Assembly: GCF_003170075.1 (NCBI RefSeq)
Contig: NZ_PMZU01000071.1
Span: 1 to 34,609 of the forward strand
DNA from: Methanoregula sp.
GTDB taxonomy: Archaea > Halobacteriota > Methanomicrobia > Methanomicrobiales > Methanospirillaceae
Length of the DNA stretch: 34,609 bases
Direction of reading: 5' to 3'
Made by a program: the position numbers and the translations under genes. The notes under the pieces are model-generated. The model was not told where the DNA came from. It was given only the letters and a program-made list of their open reading frames with translations, and made no database searches. Of this stretch, positions 7,752 through 16,805 are shown piece after piece. The first letter of the stretch is position 1. Every line of letters begins with the position of its first letter.

Positions 7752-8849
7752 ATGCCCCGCATCGGTTTTCTCATTAATCCTGTTGCCGGTATGGGGGGGT
7801 CCGTGGGCCTTAAGGGAACTGACGGGAACGCAGACGAGGCGCGCCGGCGTGGGGCCATGCCGCATTCACAGGAACGGGCAGAGATTACTCTGAACGGGCT
7901 AAAAAACCTGCCTGACCTTTTTTTTATCACATGCTCCGGGGAGATGGGGGAGGATGCCCTGCGTATGTGTGGGATAACCTGTTACCGGGTCGCGTACCGG
8001 TGCCGGGGGACCAGTACCGCCGAAGATACCAAAAAAGCCGTTTCTGCATTCCTGCAGGAAAAAGTCGACCTGATCCTGTTCTGCGGCGGCGACGGCACGG
8101 CACGGGATGTCTTTGTGGTTGCAGGCCGGGCAGTCCCGATCCTCGGGATCCCTGCTGGCGTGAAGATGTATTCTGCCGTTTTTGCGATTGACACGGCGGC
8201 TGCGGCAGCTCTCGTCTCCGGATCATATAACCTCCAGGATGCGGAGGTGATGGACGTTGATGAAGAAGCATACCGGAACGGGATACTGGAGACGCACCTG
8301 TACGGTGTGGCACGTATACCGGCCCGCGCTCATATGACACAGGTCGCGAAACAGGTGTTCGAGGAACCCGACGAGGAGCGGGCAAAGGAGGAGATCGCAC
8401 GGTTCATGCAGGAAGTGATGATCCCGGATTCGCTCTATATTCTTGGTGCGGGGACGACAACGGAGGCGATCGCCCGGCGACTGGGAATACAGAAGACGCT
8501 GCTTGGGGTGGATGTAATCCACAACGGGAGTCTGGTTGCATCAGACGCAGATGAAAAAACTCTTCTCGATCTGGCCGGCAGTTGTCCTGAAACGCGGATT
8601 GTTATCAGCCCCATCGGAGCCCAGGGGTTCATCCTCGGCCGGGGAAACCAGCAGATCAGCGCTGCGGTGGTCAGAAAAGCGGGACTGCAGAACCTGATCG
8701 TTGTCGCAACGCCTCACAAACTGCGGGAGACACCCTTTTTGTATGTAGATTCCGGAGATCAGGACCTCAATCGGGAATTTGGGGAATCTGTCCTGGTGAT
8801 CTCCGGCTACCGGATCGCCCAGCGGAAAAAGATTTACCGGTCATCGTAA
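7752..8849 (+). CDS. ATP-NAD kinase-like / AcoX-family protein
   Basis: The 365-residue protein belongs to the diacylglycerol kinase-NAD kinase superfamily, in the branch annotated as predicted polyphosphate/ATP-NAD kinase (AcoX-like). It begins MPRIGFLINPVAGMGGSVGLKG, typical of this branch, and carries the nucleotide-binding GGDGTARD (112-119), followed by PILGIPAGVKMYSAVFA. Later segments ILGAGTTTEAIARRLG, SPIGAQGFILGRGNQQIS and TPHKLRETPFLYVDSGD are also characteristic. It probably phosphorylates NAD or a related substrate, but activity of this subgroup is poorly defined. It lies 12 nt behind trpB2, probably co-transcribed. Confidence 0.82.
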   Translation: MPRIGFLINPVAGMGGSVGLKGTDGNADEARRRGAMPHSQERAEITLNGLKNLPDLFFITCSGEMGEDALRMCGITCYRVAYRCRGTSTAEDTKKAVSAFLQEKVDLILFCGGDGTARDVFVVAGRAVPILGIPAGVKMYSAVFAIDTAAAAALVSGSYNLQDAEVMDVDEEAYRNGILETHLYGVARIPARAHMTQVAKQVFEEPDEERAKEEIARFMQEVMIPDSLYILGAGTTTEAIARRLGIQKTLLGVDVIHNGSLVASDADEKTLLDLAGSCPETRIVISPIGAQGFILGRGNQQISAAVVRKAGLQNLIVVATPHKLRETPFLYVDSGDQDLNREFGESVLVISGYRIAQRKKIYRSS

Positions 8850-8913
8850 CGTGTATCATTCAGCCCGTGCGCATCCGGTCTGCGGGGCATTAAAAAGGAG
8901 AAAGTGACAGAAT

Positions 8914-9507
8914 TTACCCAAGGGGAGCTACGGTCTTTTTGTACATCTCGTTTAAGACCTGTGCAAGACCTGCGTAGATCGCAAGGAACCCGCAGATGAT
9001 CCCCTCGTATCCCGCGATAATGGTGATGGTCCCGTTTCCGGTTGCCTCTCCTATGGCGAGCAGGAAGAACAGGATCGTAAGCGTCGCGAACACCAGCTGG
9101 AGTGCCCGGTTCGTTTTTAAGGTCCCGATAAACATTACCGCGGTGAAAATCCCCCACATCGCGAGGTATGCAGCCATCGCGGTCTTGTCCGGTGCGTCTG
9201 CAAGGCCCATTTTCGGGAGTACCAGCAGGGCGACAAGCGTCAGCCAGAACAATCCGTAGGAGGTGAACGCGGTCGCCCCGAACGTGTTGTTTTTCTTCCA
9301 CTCTTCGATACCTGCGATGATCTGCGCGAGACCCCCGTAGAATATCCCCATGGCGAGGATCATGGAGCCGAGTGCAAAGAACCCGGCGTTGTGCAGGTTC
9401 AGGAGCACGGTGGTCATCCCGAACCCGACGAGCCCGAGAGGTGCCGGGTTTGCTGTCATGTCCAGATTTTTAACCATGGTTGCAGATTGAGTCGCTTCAT
9501 TTTGCAT
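8914..9507 (-). CDS. GPR1/FUN34/YaaH (SatP-like) acetate transporter
   Basis: The 197-residue membrane protein has six predicted helices and the family signature [14 protein letters not shown] near residues 20-33. The segment [23 protein letters not shown] is also typical. Family members move acetate or succinate, often with protons, and some form hexameric channels. It lies 72 nt downstream of acetyl-CoA synthetase on the same strand, so the pair probably imports and activates acetate for biosynthesis. A second, TATA-like GATATTTT (top strand 9532-9539) 27 nt before its ATG suggests it can also be transcribed separately. A paralogue begins at 34388. Confidence 0.9.
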   Translation of the reverse strand: MQNEATQSATMVKNLDMTANPAPLGLVGFGMTTVLLNLHNAGFFALGSMILAMGIFYGGLAQIIAGIEEWKKNNTFGATAFTSYGLFWLTLVALLVLPKMGLADAPDKTAMAAYLAMWGIFTAVMFIGTLKTNRALQLVFATLTILFFLLAIGEATGNGTITIIAGYEGIICGFLAIYAGLAQVLNEMYKKTVAPLG

Positions 9508-9529
9508 AGTATACTCTCTGTGATATTTT

Positions 9530-9539
9530 CCCTTCAGTT
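9530..9539 (-). promoter_or_regulatory. TATA-like box for the acetate transporter
   Basis: On the minus strand the sequence is AAAATATCAC, centred about 27 nt upstream of the ATG at 9507. This would allow near-leaderless transcription of the transporter independent of acs. Confidence 0.35.
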
Positions 9540-9579
9540 TTAGTCATTCAATCGTCGTTACCGGTTTTTCTTGTGCCAT

Positions 9580-11478
9580 TCATTCGTCAAGGGTGGAGAT
9601 ATCCCCGGGGTCCATCCCGAGTTCTTTAGCCTTGAGGACCCGGCGCATGATCTTGCCGCTGCGGGTTTTGGGCAGCTTGTCAACATACTCGATCTCGTGC
9701 GGGACCGCGATGGGCCCGATCGTTATGCGCACGTGGTACATGAGATCCTGGGTCAGTTTTTCGCTTGCCTTGTTGCCGAGCCGGAGGATGACGAAGGCCT
9801 TGATTGCATTCCCCTTGATGGCGTCGGGTTTACCGATCACCGCGGCTTCTGCCACTGCATGATGGGAGACGAGCGCACTCTCCACTTCCGCGGTCCCGAT
9901 ATTGTGGCCGGAGACAATGATGATGTCGTCCGCCCGGCCGATTACCATGATGTAGCCATCCTTTCCCTTGACCGCGAGGTCACCTGCGGTATAGCAGCCC
10001 TTGATAGTCTCCCAATATGTCCGGTACCGTTCGTCATTCTTGTATACCATGCGCAGCATGGACGGCCACGGCTTTTTGATCACGAGGAACCCACCGGAGC
10101 CCGGTGGTACCGGCTTCCCATCCTTGTTCACAACATCCACCTCGACACCGGGGATCGCCTTGCCCGCAAAACCGGGACGCATCGGTTCTCCGACCATCGT
10201 TGTGATTATCTGCATGCCGGTCTCTGTCTGCCACCAGGTATCCACGATCGGGCACCTGCTCTTTCCGATCACCCGGTAATACCATTCGAACGCCTCGGGG
10301 TTGAGTGGCTCACCGACAGACCCGATGATGCGCAGGGAACCGATGTTGTAGCGGTCCGGCCATTCCTCCCCGAGTTTCATAAATGTCCGGATTGCCGTCG
10401 GTGCTGTGTAGAACACCGATATCTGCTGCTCCTCGATCAGTTTCCACCAGCTGCCGGGATCCGGGTAATCCGGGGTAATTTCGGTGATGAACACCGTGGC
10501 CCCGACGGCGAGCGGGCCATATACGATATAGGAATGACCGGTGATCCAGCCGGGGTCTGCCGTGCACCAGTAGATGTCCCGCTCCTTCAAGTCGAAGACG
10601 GTCTTCGTGGTATAGTATGTACCGACCATGTAGCCGCCGCACGTATGGACGACCCCTTTGGGTGTGCCGGTTGAACCGCTTGTATAGAGAATGAACAGCG
10701 GATCCTCTGCGTCCATCACTTCGGCAGGACAATCTGCCGGTACACCTTCCATGAGCCCGTAGAAATCATGCTCCCGTCCCGGGCGGAGCTCGACCGGGGG
10801 CTCTTTGCGCCTCCGGTACATCACGATGTGTTCCACCGAGGGTGCATTGTCGATGGCCTCCTTCACTATTGTGATCAGGGGAATTGCCTTGCCGCGCCGG
10901 ATCGAGATATCTGCGGTGATAATAACTTTTGCCTCTGCATCATTGATCCGCATGTTCAGCGCGGTGGTCCCGAAACCGGCAAAGACGACACTGTGGACGG
11001 CTCCTATGCGGGCGCAGGCAAGCATCGCGATCAGCTGCTCCGGCACCATGGGCATGTAGATACAGACACAATCACCTTTTTTCACACCGAGTGATTTGAG
11101 GCCGTTTGCAAATCTCATAACCTCACCCAGCAGGCGCTGGTAAGAGTATACACGCTCCTTCCCGTCCTCTCCCCGCCAGATCAGGGCCACCTTGTTCCGG
11201 CGGTCGCCGGCCACGTGGCGATCGAGGCAGTTGGCGGTGATGTTCAGTTGTGCGTTGAGGAACCATCTGGCATAGGGATACTTCCACTCGCGGATCTGAT
11301 CCCAGGGCCGGATCCATTCGAGCTCCCGGGCGATCTTACTCCAGAAAGCATCGGGATCGGACAGGAATTTCTCATAGGTTTTCTGGTAGTCTCCTATCCA
11401 TGAGGTACGCTTGTACTCCGCATCCGGCGTATAGTACTTCGCGTTCTCCACGAGTTTAACATCAAAGTCGTCAGTCAT
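9580..11478 (-). CDS. acs: Acetyl-CoA synthetase (AMP-forming)
   Basis: The 632-residue cytosolic enzyme converts acetate, ATP and CoA to acetyl-CoA, AMP and pyrophosphate. Adenylation motifs are in order: [15 protein letters not shown] (P-loop, about 263-277), WWQTETG, the [23 protein letters not shown] hinge region, and the C-terminal catalytic lysine Lys609 in TRSGKIMRR, the residue that is reversibly acetylated in Acs of other organisms. Length is slightly short but complete. In a hydrogenotrophic methanogen it would mainly assimilate acetate. It heads the acs-transporter pair. A GGGGAG sequence lies close to the ATG and a TATA-like box lies about 47 nt upstream. Confidence 0.95.
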   Translation of the reverse strand: MTDDFDVKLVENAKYYTPDAEYKRTSWIGDYQKTYEKFLSDPDAFWSKIARELEWIRPWDQIREWKYPYARWFLNAQLNITANCLDRHVAGDRRNKVALIWRGEDGKERVYSYQRLLGEVMRFANGLKSLGVKKGDCVCIYMPMVPEQLIAMLACARIGAVHSVVFAGFGTTALNMRINDAEAKVIITADISIRRGKAIPLITIVKEAIDNAPSVEHIVMYRRRKEPPVELRPGREHDFYGLMEGVPADCPAEVMDAEDPLFILYTSGSTGTPKGVVHTCGGYMVGTYYTTKTVFDLKERDIYWCTADPGWITGHSYIVYGPLAVGATVFITEITPDYPDPGSWWKLIEEQQISVFYTAPTAIRTFMKLGEEWPDRYNIGSLRIIGSVGEPLNPEAFEWYYRVIGKSRCPIVDTWWQTETGMQIITTMVGEPMRPGFAGKAIPGVEVDVVNKDGKPVPPGSGGFLVIKKPWPSMLRMVYKNDERYRTYWETIKGCYTAGDLAVKGKDGYIMVIGRADDIIIVSGHNIGTAEVESALVSHHAVAEAAVIGKPDAIKGNAIKAFVILRLGNKASEKLTQDLMYHVRITIGPIAVPHEIEYVDKLPKTRSGKIMRRVLKAKELGMDPGDISTLDE

Positions 11479-11519
11479 CTCTCCCCACTGATTTTACATA
11501 ATTGATCATGTTAAATTGT

Positions 11520-11530
11520 TATATATATTT
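11520..11530 (-). promoter_or_regulatory. TATA box for acs
   Basis: A run of alternating T and A (TATATATATTT on the top strand) is centred about 47 nt upstream of the acs ATG, predicting a leader of roughly 20 nt that includes the GGGGAG ribosome-binding sequence. The gap 11479-11698 separates acs from the divergent ADP-ribosylglycohydrolase. Nothing else is recognisable in it. Confidence 0.5.
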
Positions 11531-11698
11531 TAGCAACGCGGGTATACCCCGGCAACGAATTTATGTGTACCTATAAAGCCTCCATTTTTGTCACTTCGTG
11601 TTGCAGAAGCACATTAAAACCCATGATTTGCGAGAGCATTCTGCCAAAAAAGAAAATACAAGAATCATTATCTATCGGTGTCTTTCAATAGTGTATCA

Positions 11699-12610
11699 AT
11701 GCTGGAACGAATGAAGGGATGCATGCTCGGTGCGGCGGTGGGCGATGCCCTTGGCATGCCAAACGAGAGCACGATGCCCGGCCTTACCAAGATGAGGTAC
11801 GGGTACCGCAGGGCATATAAGGGGCATCCCAATGATAGTCTTGCCGCCGGCCAGTACACGGACGATACCCAGATCATGATCCTCGTGGCAACGCTGCTGG
11901 CCGATGGCCGGTACACGGATGAGCGGTACGCCCTTGCCTTAAAAGAGTTCTATGCCCGCGAGGCACTCCGGTTCCCGGACGGTTCGGTATCCGCCGCCTG
12001 CGATCATATGCTCACAGAAAAGACGCACTCCTGCGGTGTGAAGTCCACGACCGCCGGTTGTCTCCCCCCCGCTCTCCCGTTTGCCCTTGCCTTTCCGGAT
12101 ATCCATGAGGGTACCGAGCGGGCAGTCCGGGCCTGCTCGGTGACCCACACTCACCCGGCTGCCCACGCCGCGGTTTCTACATTTATCACTCTGCTGTATC
12201 ATGCGATTCATGAGAGCCCCGACCCGGTAACAAAAGCCCTGCAGCAGGCACAGAATGAGGATGAAGTGCTGGGTGGCAAGATCCATAATGCCATCGAACT
12301 CGAAAAAGATGGCCTGGAGACGGAAACTGCCCTCCTCAAGATCGGAAATGACGTTTCAGTGTACCAGACGCTTCCCATTGCATTTTTCCTGATCAACAGG
12401 TACCAGCTCCCTGCCGATCTCCTGACCGTTGCCGCTTATGTTGGCGGGAACACCGATACTATCGGTTTTCTCTGCGGTGCGTACCTTGGGGCAAGTAAGG
12501 GCCGAGATGCCATCCCGGCCGACCTGCTGGAGGGTCTTGAAGACCGGCAGCGGATCGAGATCCTCGCCCAGCGGATCTTCGATATTTACACCCGCAAACT
12601 CGAAACTTGA
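11699..12610 (+). CDS. ADP-ribosylglycohydrolase (DraG/ARH family)
   Basis: About 303 residues of the all-helical ADP-ribosylglycohydrolase family, which removes ADP-ribose from proteins or small molecules using two Mg ions. Visible motifs are MLGAAVGDALGMPNE near the N-terminus, GQYTDDTQIMI (metal-binding aspartates), SVTHTHPAAHAAV in the middle, and GGNTDTIGFLCGAYLGA near the C-terminus (second metal site). The start is uncertain: GTG at 11678, ATG at 11699 and ATG at 11711 are all in frame with no clear ribosome-binding site. I use 11699. No DraT or nitrogenase gene is adjacent, so a nitrogen-fixation role is unsupported here. Confidence 0.88.
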   Translation: MLERMKGCMLGAAVGDALGMPNESTMPGLTKMRYGYRRAYKGHPNDSLAAGQYTDDTQIMILVATLLADGRYTDERYALALKEFYAREALRFPDGSVSAACDHMLTEKTHSCGVKSTTAGCLPPALPFALAFPDIHEGTERAVRACSVTHTHPAAHAAVSTFITLLYHAIHESPDPVTKALQQAQNEDEVLGGKIHNAIELEKDGLETETALLKIGNDVSVYQTLPIAFFLINRYQLPADLLTVAAYVGGNTDTIGFLCGAYLGASKGRDAIPADLLEGLEDRQRIEILAQRIFDIYTRKLET

Positions 12611-12734
12611 TATTTCCAAGTCCCCCGGAAAACCGGATCAAATCTCGTTTTTTTGCGATATTTTTGAGAATAACCGGAATCCCCGCATGCAGTTCCGCAA
12701 AAGGTTAAGTTTTCAGGAATAAAAAGATCCATAT

Positions 12735-13721
12735 ATGAAAATTGCAATTGTCGGGGCATCCGGGTATGCCGGTGGCGAGCTGGTCCGCCTCCTGTACCAC
12801 CATTCTTCCGCAGAGGTTGTCTGCGCCACATCGCGCAAACTGGCAGGGACTCCTCTCGACCAGATCCATCCCCATCTCAAAGGATTCACGAATCTCAAAT
12901 TCGAGAACCTGGCTCCGGATGTTATTGATGCAGACATTGCCTTCCTCGCGGTTCCGCACACGGCGGCCATGTCCATCGCGGGAAAACTGCTTTCGCGGGG
13001 CATCAAGGTTGTCGACCTGAGTGCCGATTATCGTCTTCCAAAGGACGTATTTGAAAAGGTGTACGGCGTCCCGCACACGGATTACTTCCCTGCCCCCTAC
13101 GGTATCCCCGAGCTGCACCGGAAGGAATGCGTCAACGCAAAATTTGTTGCAAATCCCGGGTGTTTCCCCACCGGGGCGACGCTTGCCGCAGCCCCTCTCG
13201 CAAAATATGCCCACACCGTGATCTTCGACTCAAAGACCGGCGTGAGCGGAGCCGGCGACAATCCCTCGGCGACAACCCATTATCCCAATGTCGGGGACAA
13301 CGTCAGCCCCTACAAATGGACCAGCCACCGTCATCTTGCCGAGATGAAACAGGAACTCTCAAAACTCGGGTCAAAGGCGAAATGCTACTTCACACCCCAC
13401 CTCGTCCCGGTGAACCGGGGAATTCTCACCACCGCCCACATCCTCTTATACGAGCCCATGGAAACAAAAGAGGTCGAGAAACTGTACAAGGACTTCTACA
13501 AGGACGAGTTTTTCGTCCGGTACCAGAAGCCGATGCTCTCGGCAGTCCGCGGCAGCAACTTCTGCGACCTCATGGTCGAGAGCGAAGGCCTGCGGGTGGT
13601 CGTGGCTTCAGCGATCGACAACCTCGTCAAGGGTGCAAGCGGGCAGGCAATCCAGAATATGAATATCATGTGCGGGTTTAAGGAAACCGACGGTCTTGTC
13701 GCAGCCGGGATGCTTCCGTAA
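12735..13721 (+). CDS. argC: N-acetyl-gamma-glutamyl-phosphate reductase
   Basis: This 328-residue enzyme catalyses the NADPH-dependent reduction of N-acetylglutamyl phosphate to the semialdehyde, the third step of arginine synthesis. It starts with a Rossmann motif ([15 protein letters not shown], 7-20), has the nucleophile Cys143 in [13 protein letters not shown], and the downstream [11 protein letters not shown] and [12 protein letters not shown] segments. Length is typical. It opens the cluster argC - CBS protein - argJ - argB. The ATG at 12735 is embedded in ATATATG. An upstream TTAAGTTT at about 12705-12712 is a weak TATA candidate. Confidence 0.96.
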   Translation: MKIAIVGASGYAGGELVRLLYHHSSAEVVCATSRKLAGTPLDQIHPHLKGFTNLKFENLAPDVIDADIAFLAVPHTAAMSIAGKLLSRGIKVVDLSADYRLPKDVFEKVYGVPHTDYFPAPYGIPELHRKECVNAKFVANPGCFPTGATLAAAPLAKYAHTVIFDSKTGVSGAGDNPSATTHYPNVGDNVSPYKWTSHRHLAEMKQELSKLGSKAKCYFTPHLVPVNRGILTTAHILLYEPMETKEVEKLYKDFYKDEFFVRYQKPMLSAVRGSNFCDLMVESEGLRVVVASAIDNLVKGASGQAIQNMNIMCGFKETDGLVAAGMLP

Positions 13722-13733
13722 CTGAGGTGCCCC

Positions 13734-14210
13734 ATGCTTGTTTCTGAAGCCATGACAAAAAATCCCCTGACCTGCACGGTAGATACCCCGCTCCGCGAAG
13801 CTGTCGCGATCCTGCGCCAGCACCATATCGGGGGGCTGCCGGTGATGGACGGGGAGACCCTTGCCGGGATCATCACGGAATCCGATGTCATCGCACAGCT
13901 GGAGACCAGGAAGATGTCTGACGATCTCTGGCTCCCGTCGCCCCTCGAGATCATCGAGGTGCCAATACGGGAATTCGTCAACTGGGAAAAGACCAAGGAT
14001 GCCCTGCGCAATATCGGGGATTTACCGGTAAAAAAAGTGATGACCCACCGGGTGGTCACTGCGACCGGCGATATGGATATCGAGGCTGCTGCCGCACTCA
14101 TGCTCAAGGGAGGCATCGCGCGGCTGCCGGTGCTTGACGGGAAAAGACTGGTCGGAATACTCACCCGCGCCGATATCGTCCAGGCAGTCGGCGCATCCTA
14201 TTCAAACTGA
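13734..14210 (+). CDS. CBS-domain pair protein within the arginine cluster
   Basis: The 158-residue protein consists almost entirely of two CBS domains: residues 1-58 (VSEAMTKNPLTCTVDTPLREAVAILRQ split as VSEAMTKNPLTCT and PLREAVAIL, then GGLPVMDGETLAGIITESDVI) and residues 96-155 (VKKVMTHRVVT, then IARLPVLDGKRLVGILTRADIV). Such stand-alone pairs bind adenine nucleotides, SAM or other ligands and regulate partners. No DNA-binding or catalytic domain is attached. It begins 12 nt after argC and precedes argJ by 44 nt, so it is probably co-transcribed and may sense energy status for arginine synthesis. That role is inference. Confidence 0.88.
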   Translation: MLVSEAMTKNPLTCTVDTPLREAVAILRQHHIGGLPVMDGETLAGIITESDVIAQLETRKMSDDLWLPSPLEIIEVPIREFVNWEKTKDALRNIGDLPVKKVMTHRVVTATGDMDIEAAAALMLKGGIARLPVLDGKRLVGILTRADIVQAVGASYSN

Positions 14211-14241
14211 TACATCAAAAGCAAAAGTAACCACTACCATC

Positions 14242-14247
14242 GGAGAG
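14242..14247 (+). promoter_or_regulatory. Ribosome-binding site deciding the argJ start
   Basis: GGAGAG lies 1 nt before the ATG at 14249 and 7 nt before the ATG at 14255. Only the second spacing is usable, so translation of argJ most likely begins at 14255 rather than at the first ATG. Confidence 0.6.
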
Positions 14248-14254
14248 AATGAAC

Positions 14255-15412
14255 ATGATTTATAAGAGTATCTGTGCGATAAAAGGTGTCACCGCATACG
14301 GGGTAAAGGAAGGAAAATTCGGTCTGGCCCTGATCCGTGCAAGCGGTACGGCAGCCGGCGTGTTTACCGAAAACCTCGTGAAAGCGGCGCCCATCGAACT
14401 GATGCGCAGGCAGATTAAAGCAGGAAAACTGGAGGCTGTCATCGCCAACAGCGGCTGCGCGAATGCTTACACCGGCAAGAGGGGGTACGAGGACGCCGTC
14501 ACCATGACGGAGTATGCGGGGTCCGCACTGGGTGTGGATGACACGTCGGTCGGCGTGGCAAGCACCGGTGTCATCGGCCGGTACCTTGACCTTCCCCTTA
14601 TCCGGCACCAGTGTGCAGATGTTGCACTCAAACTCACATCAAGTCCGGATGCCGAGGATCGCACGGTCCATGCCATTATGACAACCGATACATGCCCCAA
14701 GCATGCACTCGTAAAACATGAAAGTTTCACGATCGGGGCGATTGCCAAGGGAAGCGGCATGATAGCCCCCAACATGGGCACCATGCTCTCGTTCATCTAT
14801 ACCGACGCACAGATCGAGGCAAAACAGCTCAAAGGGGCGCTCAAACGTGCCGCACAGCGGACGTTCAACCGGGTCGTTGTCGATGGCGATACGAGCACGA
14901 ATGATATCGCGCTCTGCACCGCAACCGGCGAGGCCGGTAAGGTGAACGAAAAGGAGTTTGCAGTGGCACTCGAAGCGTGCTGCCGTTCCCTTGCACAGCA
15001 GATCGCGGCCGATGGTGAAGGCGCGAGTAAACTCCTCGAAGTCACGGTTCGCGGCGCCCCAAAAGAGGCGGCAGCCGCAAAGGTCGCCCGGGTTGTTATC
15101 GAATCGCCGCTCGTGAAGACAGCCGTGTACGGGGAAGACCCCAACTGGGGACGTATTGTTGCGGCAGCGGGTCGTGCCGGCGTGAAATTCGACCCGAACG
15201 CGGTCTCGCTGTGGATCAGCGACGGGAACAACCAGTACCCGCTGGTAAAATCCGGCGAGATCATCGCCGATCTGACCAGGGCCAAGGCCGCGATGCATGG
15301 GAACAAGGTCATCTTCGTGCTCGACCTTGGGGCCGGAAAAGAAGAAGCCACCGCGTGGGGCTGTGACCTCACCGAGAAATACGTCGAGATTAACGGGAGG
15401 TACACGACATGA
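14255..15412 (+). CDS. argJ: Glutamate N-acetyltransferase (ArgJ)
   Basis: The 385-residue precursor transfers acetyl from N-acetylornithine to glutamate, recycling the acetyl group in arginine synthesis; bifunctional forms also use acetyl-CoA. ArgJ self-cleaves before a conserved threonine; here the site is [13 protein letters not shown] with Thr176 as nucleophile. The residue before Thr is Gly instead of the usual Ala, which should still allow cleavage. [11 protein letters not shown] near residue 64 and the C-terminal EDPNWGRI are other family marks. No argA is visible, consistent with the cyclic pathway. Its stop overlaps the argB start (ATGA at 15409-15412). Confidence 0.95.
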   Translation: MIYKSICAIKGVTAYGVKEGKFGLALIRASGTAAGVFTENLVKAAPIELMRRQIKAGKLEAVIANSGCANAYTGKRGYEDAVTMTEYAGSALGVDDTSVGVASTGVIGRYLDLPLIRHQCADVALKLTSSPDAEDRTVHAIMTTDTCPKHALVKHESFTIGAIAKGSGMIAPNMGTMLSFIYTDAQIEAKQLKGALKRAAQRTFNRVVVDGDTSTNDIALCTATGEAGKVNEKEFAVALEACCRSLAQQIAADGEGASKLLEVTVRGAPKEAAAAKVARVVIESPLVKTAVYGEDPNWGRIVAAAGRAGVKFDPNAVSLWISDGNNQYPLVKSGEIIADLTRAKAAMHGNKVIFVLDLGAGKEEATAWGCDLTEKYVEINGRYTT

Positions 15413-16284
15413 TGAAGCGCGAGGATGTCCTCATGGAGGCCCTCCCTTATATCCAGCAGTTCCATGGCAAGACGATTGTGATCAAACTCGGCGGCCACGC
15501 GATGGTCGACCCGGTCGTCCTTGAAAACGCCATAAAGGATGCGGTACTCCTCCATTACGTCGGGATCCGGGTCGTAATCGTTCACGGCGGAGGGCCGGAG
15601 ATCACCGAGAAGATGAAGGCCCTTGGAAAAGAGTCGGTCTTTGTCGGGGGACTCCGGGTTACCGATCAGGAAACCCTTGAGATCGCCCAGATGGTGCTCG
15701 TCGGAAAGATTAACAAGGGCATCATCTCCCTGATTGCCAAGTGCGGTGCAAAGGGTGTCGGGTTGTCGGGAAGCGACGGCAACATCATCATCGCAAAGAA
15801 GATGGACCTCCAGAAGGTCAACGTTAAGGGTGTCGAACAGGAAGTGGACCTCGGTCATGTCGGGGAGATCGAATGGATCGATCCCGCACTCCTCACAATC
15901 CTCCTTGAACGGGACTACATCCCGGTGATTTCACCCATTGCCATCGACCGGTCCGGGGGCAGCCTCAATATCAACGCGGATACCGCCGCCGGGGATATTG
16001 CGGTGGCGCTCAAGGCATACAAACTGATCAACATGACCGATGTCGATGGCGTCATGGACATGAAAAGGACGAAGGTCTTCCGCAAGCTCTCTGTCAATGA
16101 AGCCCGTGCCCTTCTCTCATCTGGAGCAATCGGCGAAGGCATGATCCCGAAAGTGACCTCAGTCATAAAAGCGGTGGAAAATGGCGTCTGTTATTCCCAC
16201 ATCATCAACGGCAACATCGAGCACAATCTCATCCTTGAACTCTTCACCCATGATGGCGTGGGGACGATGATCTCCCACCAGTAG
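15409..16284 (+). CDS. argB: Acetylglutamate kinase
   Basis: The 291-residue amino acid kinase phosphorylates N-acetylglutamate, giving the substrate of ArgC. Motifs are [11 protein letters not shown] (ATP phosphates), [11 protein letters not shown] (substrate and nucleotide glycines), [17 protein letters not shown] (the arginine-sensitive signature helix region) and [22 protein letters not shown] sits 8 nt before the ATG at 15409, and a second ATG follows at once. The [15 protein letters not shown]-terminus contains the extra helix found in arginine-inhibited hexameric enzymes, so feedback inhibition is plausible. It ends the arg cluster and is followed by a T8 run. Confidence 0.96.
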   Translation: MMKREDVLMEALPYIQQFHGKTIVIKLGGHAMVDPVVLENAIKDAVLLHYVGIRVVIVHGGGPEITEKMKALGKESVFVGGLRVTDQETLEIAQMVLVGKINKGIISLIAKCGAKGVGLSGSDGNIIIAKKMDLQKVNVKGVEQEVDLGHVGEIEWIDPALLTILLERDYIPVISPIAIDRSGGSLNINADTAAGDIAVALKAYKLINMTDVDGVMDMKRTKVFRKLSVNEARALLSSGAIGEGMIPKVTSVIKAVENGVCYSHIINGNIEHNLILELFTHDGVGTMISHQ

Positions 16285-16292
16285 TTTTTTTT
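16285..16292 (+). terminator. Oligo-T terminator after argB
   Basis: Eight T immediately follow the argB stop codon. Archaeal RNA polymerase stops at such T tracts without needing a strong hairpin, so this plausibly ends the argC-CBS-argJ-argB transcript. Confidence 0.5.
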
Positions 16293-16353
16293 GCACAACG
16301 GGTTAACATTCAATTTGGATTTTTCACGATCATATGCGGACCGGTGTCACCTG

Positions 16354-16782
16354 ATGGATAAGATCATAAAAATCATTATCGGACTGTTTGTAATCGTTGC
16401 TATTGCAAGTCTTGCAGTGGTTCTGGTCCAAGGAACCACAGAAAAAGCAGCCACACCATCTGGTGCTACCGTAGTTAATGAAAGCACTGTCTATTTCTTC
16501 TATGGGGAAGAATGTCCGCACTGTAAAAACGTCGAGCCGTTTATCGATAATCTCACAAAAAAATATCCTGATGTCGATATCCGCAGGCTTGAAGTCTGGC
16601 ATAACCAGACGAATCAGCAGATCTACTCAACCGTAAATGCCGGCGCCGGGATCTCATCCCCGTCAGGAGTCCCTGAAGTCGTTATCGGAAAGATCGTGCT
16701 TGTCGGCGAAGTCGAAATCCCCGCGAAACTGGAAGCATACGTGCAGGCTATTGAAAAAAAAAAGCAATCAGTGAATCCCTGA
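16354..16782 (+). CDS. Membrane-anchored extracytoplasmic thioredoxin-like protein
   Basis: This 142-residue protein starts with a lysine-flanked hydrophobic segment (residues 4-26) that should export it and anchor it to the membrane. A thioredoxin fold follows: strand TVYFFYG, active site CPHC at Cys54-Cys57, and the cis-proline strand GVPEVVIG. The start at 16354 is preferred to one at 16291 because it places the membrane segment at the N-terminus. N-glycosylation sequons NES and NQT fit an outside location. It ends in AIEKKKQSVNP encoded over a run of ten A that contains an in-phase A_AAA_AAG heptamer; a -1 shift there would fuse it to the next gene. Confidence 0.82.
   Translation: MDKIIKIIIGLFVIVAIASLAVVLVQGTTEKAATPSGATVVNESTVYFFYGEECPHCKNVEPFIDNLTKKYPDVDIRRLEVWHNQTNQQIYSTVNAGAGISSPSGVPEVVIGKIVLVGEVEIPAKLEAYVQAIEKKKQSVNP
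16754..16763 (+). other. A10 run with in-phase A_AAA_AAG slippery heptamer
   Basis: Ten A are followed by G. In the frame of the upstream thioredoxin gene the last codons are AAA (16756-16758), AAA and AAG (16762-16764), so the heptamer A AAA AAG has the classical -1 slippery phase, as in bacterial dnaX. A weak TCCC/GGGA stem (16776-16779 with 16785-16788) carries the zero-frame TGA in its loop. In the -1 frame there is no stop until 17852. Confidence 0.55.
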
Positions 16783-16805
16783 GTGGGACAACTTCCTCCT
16801 CTTTT

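Noticed and set aside
6651-7865. 404-codon minus-strand open frame
   Set aside because: It is antisense to trpB2 and the start of the ATP-NAD-kinase-like gene; both sense genes have clear motifs.
9571-10674. 367-codon plus-strand open frame opposite acs
   Set aside because: It is the complement of a clearly conserved acetyl-CoA synthetase; composition is shadow-like, with no start signal or recognisable motif.
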